Positions 50,862 through 58,271 of a stretch of 64,000 nt of DNA are shown here, in pieces. The stretch's first letter is position 1. The number at the start of each line of letters is the position of its first letter. The position numbers and the translations under genes are program-made. The DNA comes from Mumia sp. ZJ1417 (GTDB taxonomy: Bacteria; Actinomycetota; Actinomycetes; Propionibacteriales; Nocardioidaceae), in assembly GCF_014127285.1 (NCBI RefSeq), contig NZ_CP059901.1, positions 2,294,001-2,358,000 on the forward strand, in the 5' to 3' direction. The notes beneath the pieces were generated by a model. It saw nothing but the letters and a program-made list of their open reading frames with translations, had not been told where the DNA came from and made no database searches.

Positions 50862-52043
50862 GTGCCCGAGCGGTCGACGATCCTCTCGCGGCGACGGCTG
50901 CTGGGCGTCGACGCCGCCCGGGCCGTCGCGCTGATCGGGATGATCTCGACCCACGTCGAACCGCACATCGGATCCGACGGTCAGACGTCTCTCGCGCACG
51001 TCCTCGCCGCAGGACGCGCCTCGGCGCTCTTCGCGGTGCTGGCCGGTGTGAGCATCGCGCTCGCCAGCGGCGGCACATCGCCACCCCACGGTCGTGGGTG
51101 GGCGACCGCGGCGGCCGCGACCACCGCGCGGGCCGCAGTGATCTTCGTCGTGGGGCTGGTCCTCGGGGCGTTCGACTCCGGTCTCGCGGTGATCCTCTGC
51201 TACTACGGGGTGCTCTTCGTCGTCGCACTGCCGTTCCTCCGGTTGAGGGCCGGGTGGCTGATCGGTCTCGGCCTGACCTGGGCGTTCGTCGGGCCCGTGC
51301 TCAGCCAGTGGCTCCGCCTCGGCATCGAGACGCCTCTGGACTCCGGGGTTCCGAACGTCGGGACGCTGCTCACCGATCCGGTCGGCACCGCGTCGAGCCT
51401 GCTGCTCACCGGCTATTACCCGGTGCTGACCTGGACCGCCTACCTGCTGGTCGGCATGGGTGTCGGCCGGCTGCCCCTGCGGCGGGTGGGTGTCGCGGTG
51501 TGGCTCGCTGTCGGCGGTACGGCCCTGGCCGTGCTCTCGTACGCGGGCTCGGCGTGGTGGCTCGCAGGCGGCGGGCTCGCCGAGCTCGAGGCGGCCGGCA
51601 CGGGTCGGCACTTCACGACGGGCCCGATCGATGACGACATCCTTCACGTCGGCTTCTTCGGGACGACCCCGACGACCTCGTGGGAGTGGCTCGGGATCGC
51701 TTCACCGCACTCGGGTGCGCCCCCTGACCTCCTGCACACGCTCGGGTGCGCTCTCGCCGTGCTCGGGCTCATGCTGCTGCTCGAGCACGCGGTCGGACGC
51801 GCCCTGTGGCCGGTCGCCGCCATCGGCAGCATGACGTTCACGCTGTATTCGCTGCACGTCGTCCTCGTCGCGACCGTCCTGCCGGAGACGATCGACGACG
51901 CGTTCCTCGTCCACACGGCGATCGCGGCCGCGATCGCGATCCCGTGGCGCCGGTACGTCGGGCGCGGGCCGCTGGAGGCGGTGGCCGCCGTCGCCGCGAA
52001 CGGCGCCCGACGAAGGGTCCGCGAGCATGCCACGCAAAGGTGA
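50862..52043 (+). CDS. DUF1624/DUF418-type membrane protein, HGSNAT-like
   Basis: This 393-residue membrane protein has about 10 helices and opens RRLLGVDAARAVALIGMISTHVEP, the signature of heparan-alpha-glucosaminide N-acetyltransferase-like (DUF1624) and DUF418 proteins, including the His that receives acetyl in HGSNAT. GRASALFAVLAGVSIALASGG and AIGSMTFTLYSLHVVLVATV are further landmarks. It may move acetyl groups across the membrane onto glucosamine residues, but a DUF418 protein of unknown function is equally possible. It sits directly after nagB, apparently in the same operon. Confidence 0.72.
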   Translation: MPERSTILSRRRLLGVDAARAVALIGMISTHVEPHIGSDGQTSLAHVLAAGRASALFAVLAGVSIALASGGTSPPHGRGWATAAAATTARAAVIFVVGLVLGAFDSGLAVILCYYGVLFVVALPFLRLRAGWLIGLGLTWAFVGPVLSQWLRLGIETPLDSGVPNVGTLLTDPVGTASSLLLTGYYPVLTWTAYLLVGMGVGRLPLRRVGVAVWLAVGGTALAVLSYAGSAWWLAGGGLAELEAAGTGRHFTTGPIDDDILHVGFFGTTPTTSWEWLGIASPHSGAPPDLLHTLGCALAVLGLMLLLEHAVGRALWPVAAIGSMTFTLYSLHVVLVATVLPETIDDAFLVHTAIAAAIAIPWRRYVGRGPLEAVAAVAANGARRRVREHATQR

Positions 52044-52096
52044 CCCGGCGGGTCCCGACGCGCAGAACGTCCAGACCCGCCCCGTACGATCCCTTC

Positions 52097-52660
52097 GTGA
52101 CTGACACCTTCCGTATCGGCGATGGACAGCCGGTCGCCCACGAGACCGCCAAGCACCTCTGGACCAAGAGCGCCCGCGAGATCCTGGTGGAGAAGGCACG
52201 CGAGTACGGCGGCGACATCAGCGACCAAGAGCTTGCCGTCGAGGTGCAGCACCGGACCGGGGTGAAGACCCGCGCGCTCTCCGAGACCTGGCTCGGTCCG
52301 GTCCTCGAAGACGTGGCGACCGCCTCTCACGCGCAAGGAGAGCCGATCCTCGCAGCACTGTGCGTACGCGAGGACGGGCGAGCGGTCGACGGCTACCGGC
52401 TGATGGTCGCGCGAGTGAGCGGCGCCCCGGTCGCCGACGCCGATCGGCACGCAGCCGAGCAGCGGTTCGCCTGCTACCAGCGGTTCGGAGCGGCGCTCCC
52501 CGCCGACGGTGGGCGGCCGACGCGGTCGCCGCGGGTCGCGCTGGCGTCGCGGACCGTGCGGCGCGGGCCGGCGGTCCGCAAGGTCGAGCGGCCCGTCGTC
52601 GTCTGCCCGCGGTGCTTCATGGCGGTCCCGGCGACGGGCATCTGCGACTCCTGCGGCTGA
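52097..52660 (+). CDS. hypothetical protein with C-terminal zinc ribbon
   Basis: This 187-residue soluble protein has a body (residues ~1-135) of helical and strand segments (HLWTKSAREILVEKAREYGG, WLGPVLEDVATASHAQGEP, REDGRAVDGYRLMVARV). A basic linker (~140-165) and a CPRCFMAVPATGICDSCG zinc ribbon close the protein. It does not match a family I recognise; a role with nucleic acid is possible from the ribbon. The GTG start lies in CCCTTCGTGACT with a weak ribosome site. Its stop abuts the convergent hypothetical gene without a gap. Confidence 0.6.
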   Translation: MTDTFRIGDGQPVAHETAKHLWTKSAREILVEKAREYGGDISDQELAVEVQHRTGVKTRALSETWLGPVLEDVATASHAQGEPILAALCVREDGRAVDGYRLMVARVSGAPVADADRHAAEQRFACYQRFGAALPADGGRPTRSPRVALASRTVRRGPAVRKVERPVVVCPRCFMAVPATGICDSCG

Positions 52661-53431
52661 CTACACGAGCGGTCTGTTGGCGCGCACCTCGTAGAGCCGG
52701 AGGAAGGCCTCGAGAAGCTGAACCGCCGCGAGGTACGGGAACAGGACACTGCTGGGCATGCTCGTCGCACCGGCGTCGAGCAGGTCCGGTCGCGCACTGC
52801 CCGACGTCTCGAGCGCCGACGCCCCGACAGGCGCCCACGGCCGTCCGTGGGCGAAACCCGAGCTGAGCTGCCAGGGACGCCGAACCCCGAGGGTGGGCTG
52901 CGGAAGGTTCTCGTCCGCGTACGCGATGGCTTCGGTGCCGGTGTAGCCGCGGCGGACGCGCTCGGGTGCGAGAAGGCGACGGTGCGCGACCGCGTCGAGC
53001 TCGCCCAGGCGGGCGTCGACTGACGCCATGCTCGGGACGTCAAGGTGTCGTGTGGCGTCGTCCGAGTCGATGACGTCCTGGGCGTGCCACTGCAGGGTGC
53101 GCTCGATCCGGTCGTCACGGCGGTCGGGCCTGAGGATCCAGAAGGCGGTGGCCAGGTTCTCCAGGGCGCCGCGCGCGAGCGACCACGTCGCTGCCGTGTG
53201 CGGGACCTTCTGGTCCACGACGAGCACCTTCGCGGCATGGAGGTGGTCGATCCCCGCGGTCAGCGACATCCGCAGAACGCGGCTCGTGGGATAGGGATTG
53301 CTCGCGATGTCGTCGGCGGCCAGCGACGATCCACGTTCGACCGGGAAGTCGTCCTGAGTGTGGCACCGCTTCACCATGCGCTCGATCAGGACGGGGCTCG
53401 ACATGGTGACAGCGGCGTGGGTCTTGGGCAT
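52661..53431 (-). CDS. hypothetical protein
   Basis: I do not recognise this 256-residue soluble, mostly helical protein. A helix-rich region (residues ~50-110, SLTAGIDHLHAAKVLVVDQ, ATWSLARGALENLATAFWIL) resembles cytoplasmic DUF5677-like helical proteins, where a His/Asn-rich bundle recurs, but the match is vague. Later residues (GYTGTEAIAYADENLPQP, WQLSSGFAHGRPWAP) continue the same pattern. AAGGAACC precedes the ATG at 53431. It is divergent from the toxin-antitoxin pair, sharing the region with TGTACA repeats. Confidence 0.55.
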   Translation of the reverse strand: MPKTHAAVTMSSPVLIERMVKRCHTQDDFPVERGSSLAADDIASNPYPTSRVLRMSLTAGIDHLHAAKVLVVDQKVPHTAATWSLARGALENLATAFWILRPDRRDDRIERTLQWHAQDVIDSDDATRHLDVPSMASVDARLGELDAVAHRRLLAPERVRRGYTGTEAIAYADENLPQPTLGVRRPWQLSSGFAHGRPWAPVGASALETSGSARPDLLDAGATSMPSSVLFPYLAAVQLLEAFLRLYEVRANRPLV

Positions 53432-53520
53432 GCAGAGGTTCCTTGGGTGAGGGGGTTGTCGAATACTGCCAGGCCCGGATCGCCGCGTGCCAACCGCGTA
53501 GTTCACGAGGCTCCGACATG

Positions 53521-53540
53521 TCTGTACATCTCTGTACACT
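53521..53540 (+). promoter_or_regulatory. TCTGTACA direct repeats (likely antitoxin operator)
   Basis: TCTGTACATC and TCTGTACACT are two copies 10 bases apart, each containing the palindrome TGTACA. They end 8 bases before the antitoxin ATG at 53548. One-turn spacing suits cooperative binding of Phd-type dimers. Confidence 0.55.
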
Positions 53541-53547
53541 GACGCCC

Positions 53548-53832
53548 ATGACGACGATGTCCATGAGCGAGGCCCGCGCGCAGCTCGCTGCGCTCCTCGA
53601 CCGGGTCGAGGCGGGCGAGGAGATCACGATCACCCGTCACGGGCGGGCTGTCGCACGGCTCGCCCCGCCCCACGAGTCACGGACCGCGCGCGTCGACCAC
53701 CTCTTCGCCGCGGCCGATGCCATCGCCGTCGAGCTCGATGCCTCGAGGCACGCGCCACTCCCCGATCCGACCGGCGAGGCGGACGCTGATGCGCTCGTAC
53801 GCGCGATGCGCGAGGACCGAGACGCGTGGTGA
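53548..53832 (+). CDS. Phd/YefM-type antitoxin
   Basis: This 94-residue antitoxin has an N-terminal Phd/YefM DNA-binding fold MTTMSMSEARAQLAALLDRV followed by EEITITRHGRAVARLAP, the family's classic motif. The C-terminal ~40 residues (DHLFAAADAIAVELDASRH) would wrap the toxin. It represses its own operon through the TGTACA repeats just upstream. The toxin start overlaps its stop by 4 bases (GTGA), as expected for a toxin-antitoxin pair. Confidence 0.92.
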   Translation: MTTMSMSEARAQLAALLDRVEAGEEITITRHGRAVARLAPPHESRTARVDHLFAAADAIAVELDASRHAPLPDPTGEADADALVRAMREDRDAW

Positions 53833-54218
53833 CCGCGGCCTTCGACGCCGACATCGTGATCTACGCGGCGGCCGGCGACGACCGCGGAGACCTACTGCTC
53901 GACGCGATCCACGACGCGGCCGCCGACTCACCTGCGGGGGTGGGCTCGACCCTTCTCCTCACGGAGACCCTGACGTTGGCCGGCGACCGTCTCGCCGAGC
54001 GCCCCAGGCTGCTGGCGATCCTCGGTCGCCTGGCGCTGCTTCCCGTGACCCACGACGTCGCCGTGATGGCTGCCGCGCTCCGCGTCCGGCACCGCCTGAA
54101 GACTCCGGACGCCCTCCACCTCGCGACCGCGATCTCCGCGGGGGCAGACCGCTTCGTCACGAACAACCGACACGACTTCGCCCGCGGCATCACCGAGATC
54201 GACGTCGTCCACCCCTGA
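53829..54218 (+). CDS. PIN domain toxin (VapC-like)
   Basis: This 129-residue RNase toxin has four acidic PIN positions: Asp in AAFDADIVIYAA, Glu in LLLTETLTLAG, Asp in RLKTPDALHLATA and Asp in VTNNRHDFAR. The chain fits VapC length (about 130). VapC toxins usually cut tRNA or rRNA loops. It is translated from a GTG overlapping the antitoxin stop; a GTG one codon earlier is possible. A VapB-type antitoxin would be more common, so the Phd-type pairing is a mild variation seen in other actinobacteria. Confidence 0.92.
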   Translation: MTAAFDADIVIYAAAGDDRGDLLLDAIHDAAADSPAGVGSTLLLTETLTLAGDRLAERPRLLAILGRLALLPVTHDVAVMAAALRVRHRLKTPDALHLATAISAGADRFVTNNRHDFARGITEIDVVHP

Positions 54219-54221
54219 GCG

Positions 54222-56702
54222 TCACCAGCGGCGGGGCTTGCCCTGGTCTCCCTTGCGGAAGTCGCAGACACCACCGGGGAAGACCTGCGCGAGTCGCGCC
54301 CGCTCCGCAGCGGTCGGCCGCCACGCCCCGTACAGGCCCTTGGCGATCGCCGCCCCCACCGGCTGCAGCGCGCACTTCCAGATGCCGCCCTCGTACGGCC
54401 CGCCGGCGACACGCCGTGACGAGGAGTAGATCGGGAACTTCTGCGTGCAGTCCCCCGCCGCCCGCGTGTCGAGCACGCCGTCCCACACCCGCCGCCCGGA
54501 CGCGATCAACGAGCCGTCCGTCGCGAAGCACGAGTCGACCGCCTGCGCCGGCTTGTTGCCCGCGACGCCGCGCTTGGGGTGCGCGTCGATGTTGCGCATC
54601 CACTGGTCCATCACCGCGAACGCCATCGGCGTCTGGTCGAACTGCTGGCTCGGCCGCGCGTCGGTGAACCACACGACCTGGTTGGACGCGTCGCCGTCCG
54701 CGTTCAGCATCCGCTGCCGAGCGGCGAACGACTGCTGCGTGTTGTGCATGTCGAGGTCGTCCTCAAGGTATGGACGCCAGTCGATCACCGGGATGTCGAT
54801 GTCACCCTCGAACTGCATGCCGGACGTGTACGCCGCGCGCATCGCGTCACGGTCACCCGCCCGACGTGGCGCCGGAGTCACGCCGCCGTCCGGACTGAGC
54901 TGCATGTTGCGCGCGCTCCACGGGTCGAAGTTCTGAGGACTGAACGACCCGACGAACGGGAACCCCTCCTCGACCATGTCGGCCGAGTCCTTCCAGCTGC
55001 CGACCTTTGCGTTGAGGTCAAGGAACTCCGCAGGGGTGATCACGCCGTCGGTCAGCGCCTTGAGGCCGTACTGCACGCCGACGTTGTCCCACGGGACCCG
55101 CGCGAAGCCCTCGTCGTCGGTGCCGTAGATGTTCACCAGGTCGCCCCAGTGCGTCCACTCGACGCCGTCGGCGCCCTGCGCGAGCTTGTCGAGGTCCTCG
55201 ACGTCGGTGAATGTCGGGTTCATCGCGAGCGGCGTGAGCCCGAACCAGCCCGGCTTGCACTCCATCAGTGCCGGCGCGGGCGAGGCCGGGTCACGCGTCA
55301 TGACCTGGTAGCCGAGCGCCTGGTAGGCGGCGTACAGCTGGTTCCACTGCGCGGTCTCGCCCGCCGAGAGGTTCTTCGGAAAGCTGGTGCCGTTGAGCCC
55401 GATGATCGCCTGCCGGACCTCAGGGTCCTTCCACTTGGGGTTCGCCCGGTCGGTCGCGTCGAAGTAGTGCTCGAGCAGCTCGCAGTCCCCGACATGGATG
55501 ACCTGCGTGACCATGTCGGGATACGAGTACTGCGCGATCGCGGCATCGATGAGTCCCGGGTGGTTCTGCGCGTAGACGTACTGCTGGATCGCGCCACCGG
55601 AGCCGCCGACCGCGACCGTGTAGTCGGGGACGCCGTGGGTCTCGACCGTGTGCTCCTTGAGCATCAGCGCGGTCTCGCCGCCGACCTGCAGGTTGTAGTG
55701 CGTGCTCGTGCGCGTGCCGCTGGACCACATCACGCCATAACCGAGCTTGAGCAGATCGGCTGGCAGCATCGCGCCTTCGCTGGTCGTGCCCTGCGTGTGC
55801 CCGATGGCGACGCCGCCCTGGAAGCTGAAGACGAGGCGCTTGTTCCACAGCGAGTCGTCGGGCTGCGTCGGATCGGCCTCACCGACAGGCGCGAGCATCG
55901 CGACGCTATAGACGAACCGGTTGATCGTGCCGCGTTCCCAGCGCACGATGAACGGCACCGTCTTGCCGTCCATGGTGGTGGTCGTCGCCGTGTCGGCCGG
56001 CGGGCTCGCCGGATCGTCGAGCCAGTGGAAGCGGTTGTCGGTCGTCGAGCGGTAGACGTAGCCGTAGCGGGTCTCGGCCGCGCAGTCACCGCTCCATCCC
56101 ACGATGTCCGCGTCCGCCGTCGGATAGCCGCGGCCGTCCTGCGGATAGCTGCCGTCCTCGCCCTCAGCGGCCACCGGGATGCCTAACTGGTCCTGGTTGT
56201 CGACGATCGGCTGACCCAGGATCATCCGCCCGTCGAACTGGCCACGCGCGGTCGTGCAGACGAACGGCTGCTGCTGGGGACCGGAGAAGATCGGGCCGCT
56301 GGTCGGGTGGTTGACGAGCGTGAGCGTCCCGCTGGTTGAGCCCTTCCCGCTGGTTGAGCCTGTCGAAACCCTCACCCGGTTCTTCCCCAGCTCCAACCCC
56401 TCCACCAGCCCGACGAGCGTGCCGTCGGCCGAGGCGTCGAAGGCGGAGGTCACGTCGTCGCCGTTGAGCGTCACGCGCACGTCACGCGGTCGCACCCTCT
56501 TCGGCAGGGTGACCTCGAGCAGCGCATCGCCTCCGGTCACCTGGTCCGGCTCTCCCGAGAGCACCGTGATCGTGAGGCGGTCACCATGCCTCTTGCCATG
56601 CCCACCGTCCGCGTTCGCAGTCTGCGCAGCGACCAGACCCAGCGCGGCCACGGCCAGCGTGGTGGCGGCCGCGACCACGCGGCGTACGACGAAGCTCGAC
56701 AT
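54222..56702 (-). CDS. DUF6351 secreted alpha/beta-hydrolase-like protein
   Basis: This 826-residue exported protein has a signal peptide in residues ~1-32 (RRVVAAATTLAVAALGLVAA, cleavage ANA/D). Residues ~45-105 are an Ig-like domain. Residues ~115-800 are the DUF6351 body with a GGSGGAIQQYVYAQ nucleophile-elbow-like motif (Ser in GGSGG), consistent with a tannase/PHB-depolymerase-type alpha/beta hydrolase. The substrate is unknown. A 43-base in-frame segment (56328-56370) encoding GSTSGKGSTSG interrupts the linker after residue ~110. A perfect GlxR-type site lies 52 bases upstream of the ATG, so carbon-source control is likely. Confidence 0.82.
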   Translation of the reverse strand: MSSFVVRRVVAAATTLAVAALGLVAAQTANADGGHGKRHGDRLTITVLSGEPDQVTGGDALLEVTLPKRVRPRDVRVTLNGDDVTSAFDASADGTLVGLVEGLELGKNRVRVSTGSTSGKGSTSGTLTLVNHPTSGPIFSGPQQQPFVCTTARGQFDGRMILGQPIVDNQDQLGIPVAAEGEDGSYPQDGRGYPTADADIVGWSGDCAAETRYGYVYRSTTDNRFHWLDDPASPPADTATTTTMDGKTVPFIVRWERGTINRFVYSVAMLAPVGEADPTQPDDSLWNKRLVFSFQGGVAIGHTQGTTSEGAMLPADLLKLGYGVMWSSGTRTSTHYNLQVGGETALMLKEHTVETHGVPDYTVAVGGSGGAIQQYVYAQNHPGLIDAAIAQYSYPDMVTQVIHVGDCELLEHYFDATDRANPKWKDPEVRQAIIGLNGTSFPKNLSAGETAQWNQLYAAYQALGYQVMTRDPASPAPALMECKPGWFGLTPLAMNPTFTDVEDLDKLAQGADGVEWTHWGDLVNIYGTDDEGFARVPWDNVGVQYGLKALTDGVITPAEFLDLNAKVGSWKDSADMVEEGFPFVGSFSPQNFDPWSARNMQLSPDGGVTPAPRRAGDRDAMRAAYTSGMQFEGDIDIPVIDWRPYLEDDLDMHNTQQSFAARQRMLNADGDASNQVVWFTDARPSQQFDQTPMAFAVMDQWMRNIDAHPKRGVAGNKPAQAVDSCFATDGSLIASGRRVWDGVLDTRAAGDCTQKFPIYSSSRRVAGGPYEGGIWKCALQPVGAAIAKGLYGAWRPTAAERARLAQVFPGGVCDFRKGDQGKPRRW
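56328..56370 (-). repeat. duplicated CCGCTGGTTGAGCC element within the DUF6351 gene
   Basis: Two copies of CCCGCTGGTTGAGCC (56328-56342, 56346-56360) occur, the second continuing TGTCGAAACC. The longer form resembles a dispersed repeat (GGTTTCGACAGGCTCAACC on the other strand) that I recall from actinobacterial genomes. The insertion stays in frame. Confidence 0.6.
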
Positions 56703-56753
56703 CTCTGCCCCTCCTCCGGCGACGCCGTCGTCGCCCGCTGGCGGTCACAGTAG

Positions 56754-56769
56754 TGTGACCTACCTCACA
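56754..56769. promoter_or_regulatory. GlxR/Crp-type operator upstream of DUF6351
   Basis: TGTGA-CCTACC-TCACA matches the consensus TGTGANNTANNTCACA at every fixed position. It sits 52 bases upstream of the DUF6351 start and beyond the stop of no gene on the plus strand, so DUF6351 is the only obvious target. Confidence 0.75.
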
Positions 56770-56801
56770 TTGGCGAGCGCCATGCAGATCCTCGTCAGCG
56801 C

Positions 56802-57995
56802 TCAGCGCAGGTCGGAGAAGAAGGCGCGAACGTCCTCGACGAACGCCACCGGCTCCTCCCACGCCGCGAAGTGACCGCCGCGGTCCACGTCGACCCATCG
56901 GGTGATCGCGTGCTCCTTCTCGGCGAATCGACGGATCCCGACATCGCCGGCGAAGACGATCACGCCCGTGGGCACTCCGGTCGCCGGGAGCGCCTCGCCC
57001 CAGCTCTGCGCGCTCACGTAGCCGACGTACGCCGACGACGCCGCCGTGTCGGTGAGCCAGTAGAGCATCACGTTGGTGAGGAGCCGGTCCGTGCCGAGGA
57101 TCTCGTCCGGCAGCACCTCGCGGGGGTACGTCCACTCGCGGAGCTTGTCGACGATCCACGCGAGCTGCCCCACGGGCGAGTCCGCCAGGCCCGCGGCGAG
57201 TGCCGTCGGCCGCGTCGACTGGATGGCGATGTAGCCGAAATGCTCCTGCATGAACTCCCCGGTGCGACGGACGCGATCGCGCTCGAGGTCGGTCAGGCTC
57301 GCGAGCTCGTCCTCACCGAGCTCGTACGTCGGCGCACCGATGTTGCCGTTGAGGTGCACGCCGACGACCGTGCTGCCGGGCGTGCCGTCGCTGCCGGTCT
57401 CGCGCGCCACCGCAGGCGCGACGCCCGCACCGATGTCTCCGCCCTGCACGCCGTACCGGTCGTAGTCGAGGCGTCGCATCAGCTCGGCCCACACGCGCGC
57501 GATCCGCGCCTCGTTCCAGCCCTCGTCGTGTACAGGGCCGGAGAAGGCGAAGCCGGGCAGGCTCGGGATCACGACGTCGAACGCCTGCGCGGCGTCACCC
57601 CCGTACGCGACAGGGTCGGTCAGAGGCCCGACGACGTCGAGGAACTCGACCACCGAGCCCGGCCAGCCGTGGGTGAGCAGGAGCGGGAGCGCGTCCGCCT
57701 CGCGTGAGCGCACGTGCAGGAAGTGGATGCGCTGGCCCTCGATGTCGGTGAGGAACTGCGGGTACGCGTTGAGCGCGGACTCCTGCGCACGCCAGTCGTA
57801 GTCGTCGCGCCAGGTCGCGACGAGGTCGCGCAGGTATGAGGTGGGGACACCGGTCGCCCAGCTGTCGCCAGGGAGCGGTGTCGTGAACCGCGTCCGCGCG
57901 AGGCGTTGCGCGAGGTCGTCGAGCTGTGCCTGCGGAATGTCGATCGTGAAAGGGATCAGTGCTGCCGACCCCGAGGTGTCTGTTGTGGTCGTCAT
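56802..57995 (-). CDS. epoxide hydrolase (EHN-type alpha/beta hydrolase)
   Basis: This 397-residue enzyme opens epoxides by a covalent ester mechanism. The N-terminal EHN domain ([23 protein letters not shown], residues ~18-40, with [14 protein letters not shown]) is followed by the alpha/beta core. It has the oxyanion motif HGWPGS, nucleophile Asp in [13 protein letters not shown] and the catalytic His in [10 protein letters not shown]. Cytoplasmic, no signal peptide. Substrate may be a juvenile-hormone-like or aromatic epoxide; the family is broad. The start at 57995 is preferred over 58016. Monocistronic. Confidence 0.92.
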   Translation of the reverse strand: MTTTTDTSGSAALIPFTIDIPQAQLDDLAQRLARTRFTTPLPGDSWATGVPTSYLRDLVATWRDDYDWRAQESALNAYPQFLTDIEGQRIHFLHVRSREADALPLLLTHGWPGSVVEFLDVVGPLTDPVAYGGDAAQAFDVVIPSLPGFAFSGPVHDEGWNEARIARVWAELMRRLDYDRYGVQGGDIGAGVAPAVARETGSDGTPGSTVVGVHLNGNIGAPTYELGEDELASLTDLERDRVRRTGEFMQEHFGYIAIQSTRPTALAAGLADSPVGQLAWIVDKLREWTYPREVLPDEILGTDRLLTNVMLYWLTDTAASSAYVGYVSAQSWGEALPATGVPTGVIVFAGDVGIRRFAEKEHAITRWVDVDRGGHFAAWEEPVAFVEDVRAFFSDLR

Positions 57996-58040
57996 CGTTC
58001 GACCGTACGGCCTCATCGGCCGCTGAGCCGGACCGAGAAG

Positions 58041-58260
58041 TCAGCTCGAGCTGGTGTCCCTCGGCAGCTTCGGGATCGGCCAGCCGAGGAACGCGTCCTG
58101 GCTCCGGGTCTGCAGGTAGACGCGCCCGGGACCGGTCAGGTCCAGCAGCGTCGACTTCCAGCCCCCCAGCCGACGAGGTGGCCCGTGTCGACGACGTACT
58201 GCTCCGATCGCGCCGTAGCTGTAGCCCGGGCGGCTGGTGATCTCGACGTAAAGAGGGTCA
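58041..58260 (-). pseudogene. AIM24 family protein remnant
   Basis: The minus strand keeps the end of an AIM24 protein in broken frames. EQYVVDTGHLVGW is readable in one frame. After a run of six G's (complement of 58162-58167) a one-base shift gives KSTLLDLTGPGRVYLQTRSQ, AFLGWPIPKLP and a stop at 58041-58043. Nothing N-terminal is left, and GYSYGAIG upstream sits in yet another frame. AIM24 proteins are soluble tryptophan-RNA-binding-attenuator-like folds of unclear function. This is a decayed gene between the epoxide hydrolase and the ribosome-protection gene. Confidence 0.65.
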
Positions 58261-58271
58261 GCGTGACATCT

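Noticed and set aside
14071-54218. NYN protein, unknown 506-residue protein and toxin-antitoxin pair considered as parts of a defence island
   Set aside because: They are tens of kilobases apart among housekeeping genes and share no operon.
54579-56186. 535-codon open reading opposite DUF6351
   Set aside because: Antisense shadow without domain or ribosome-binding site.
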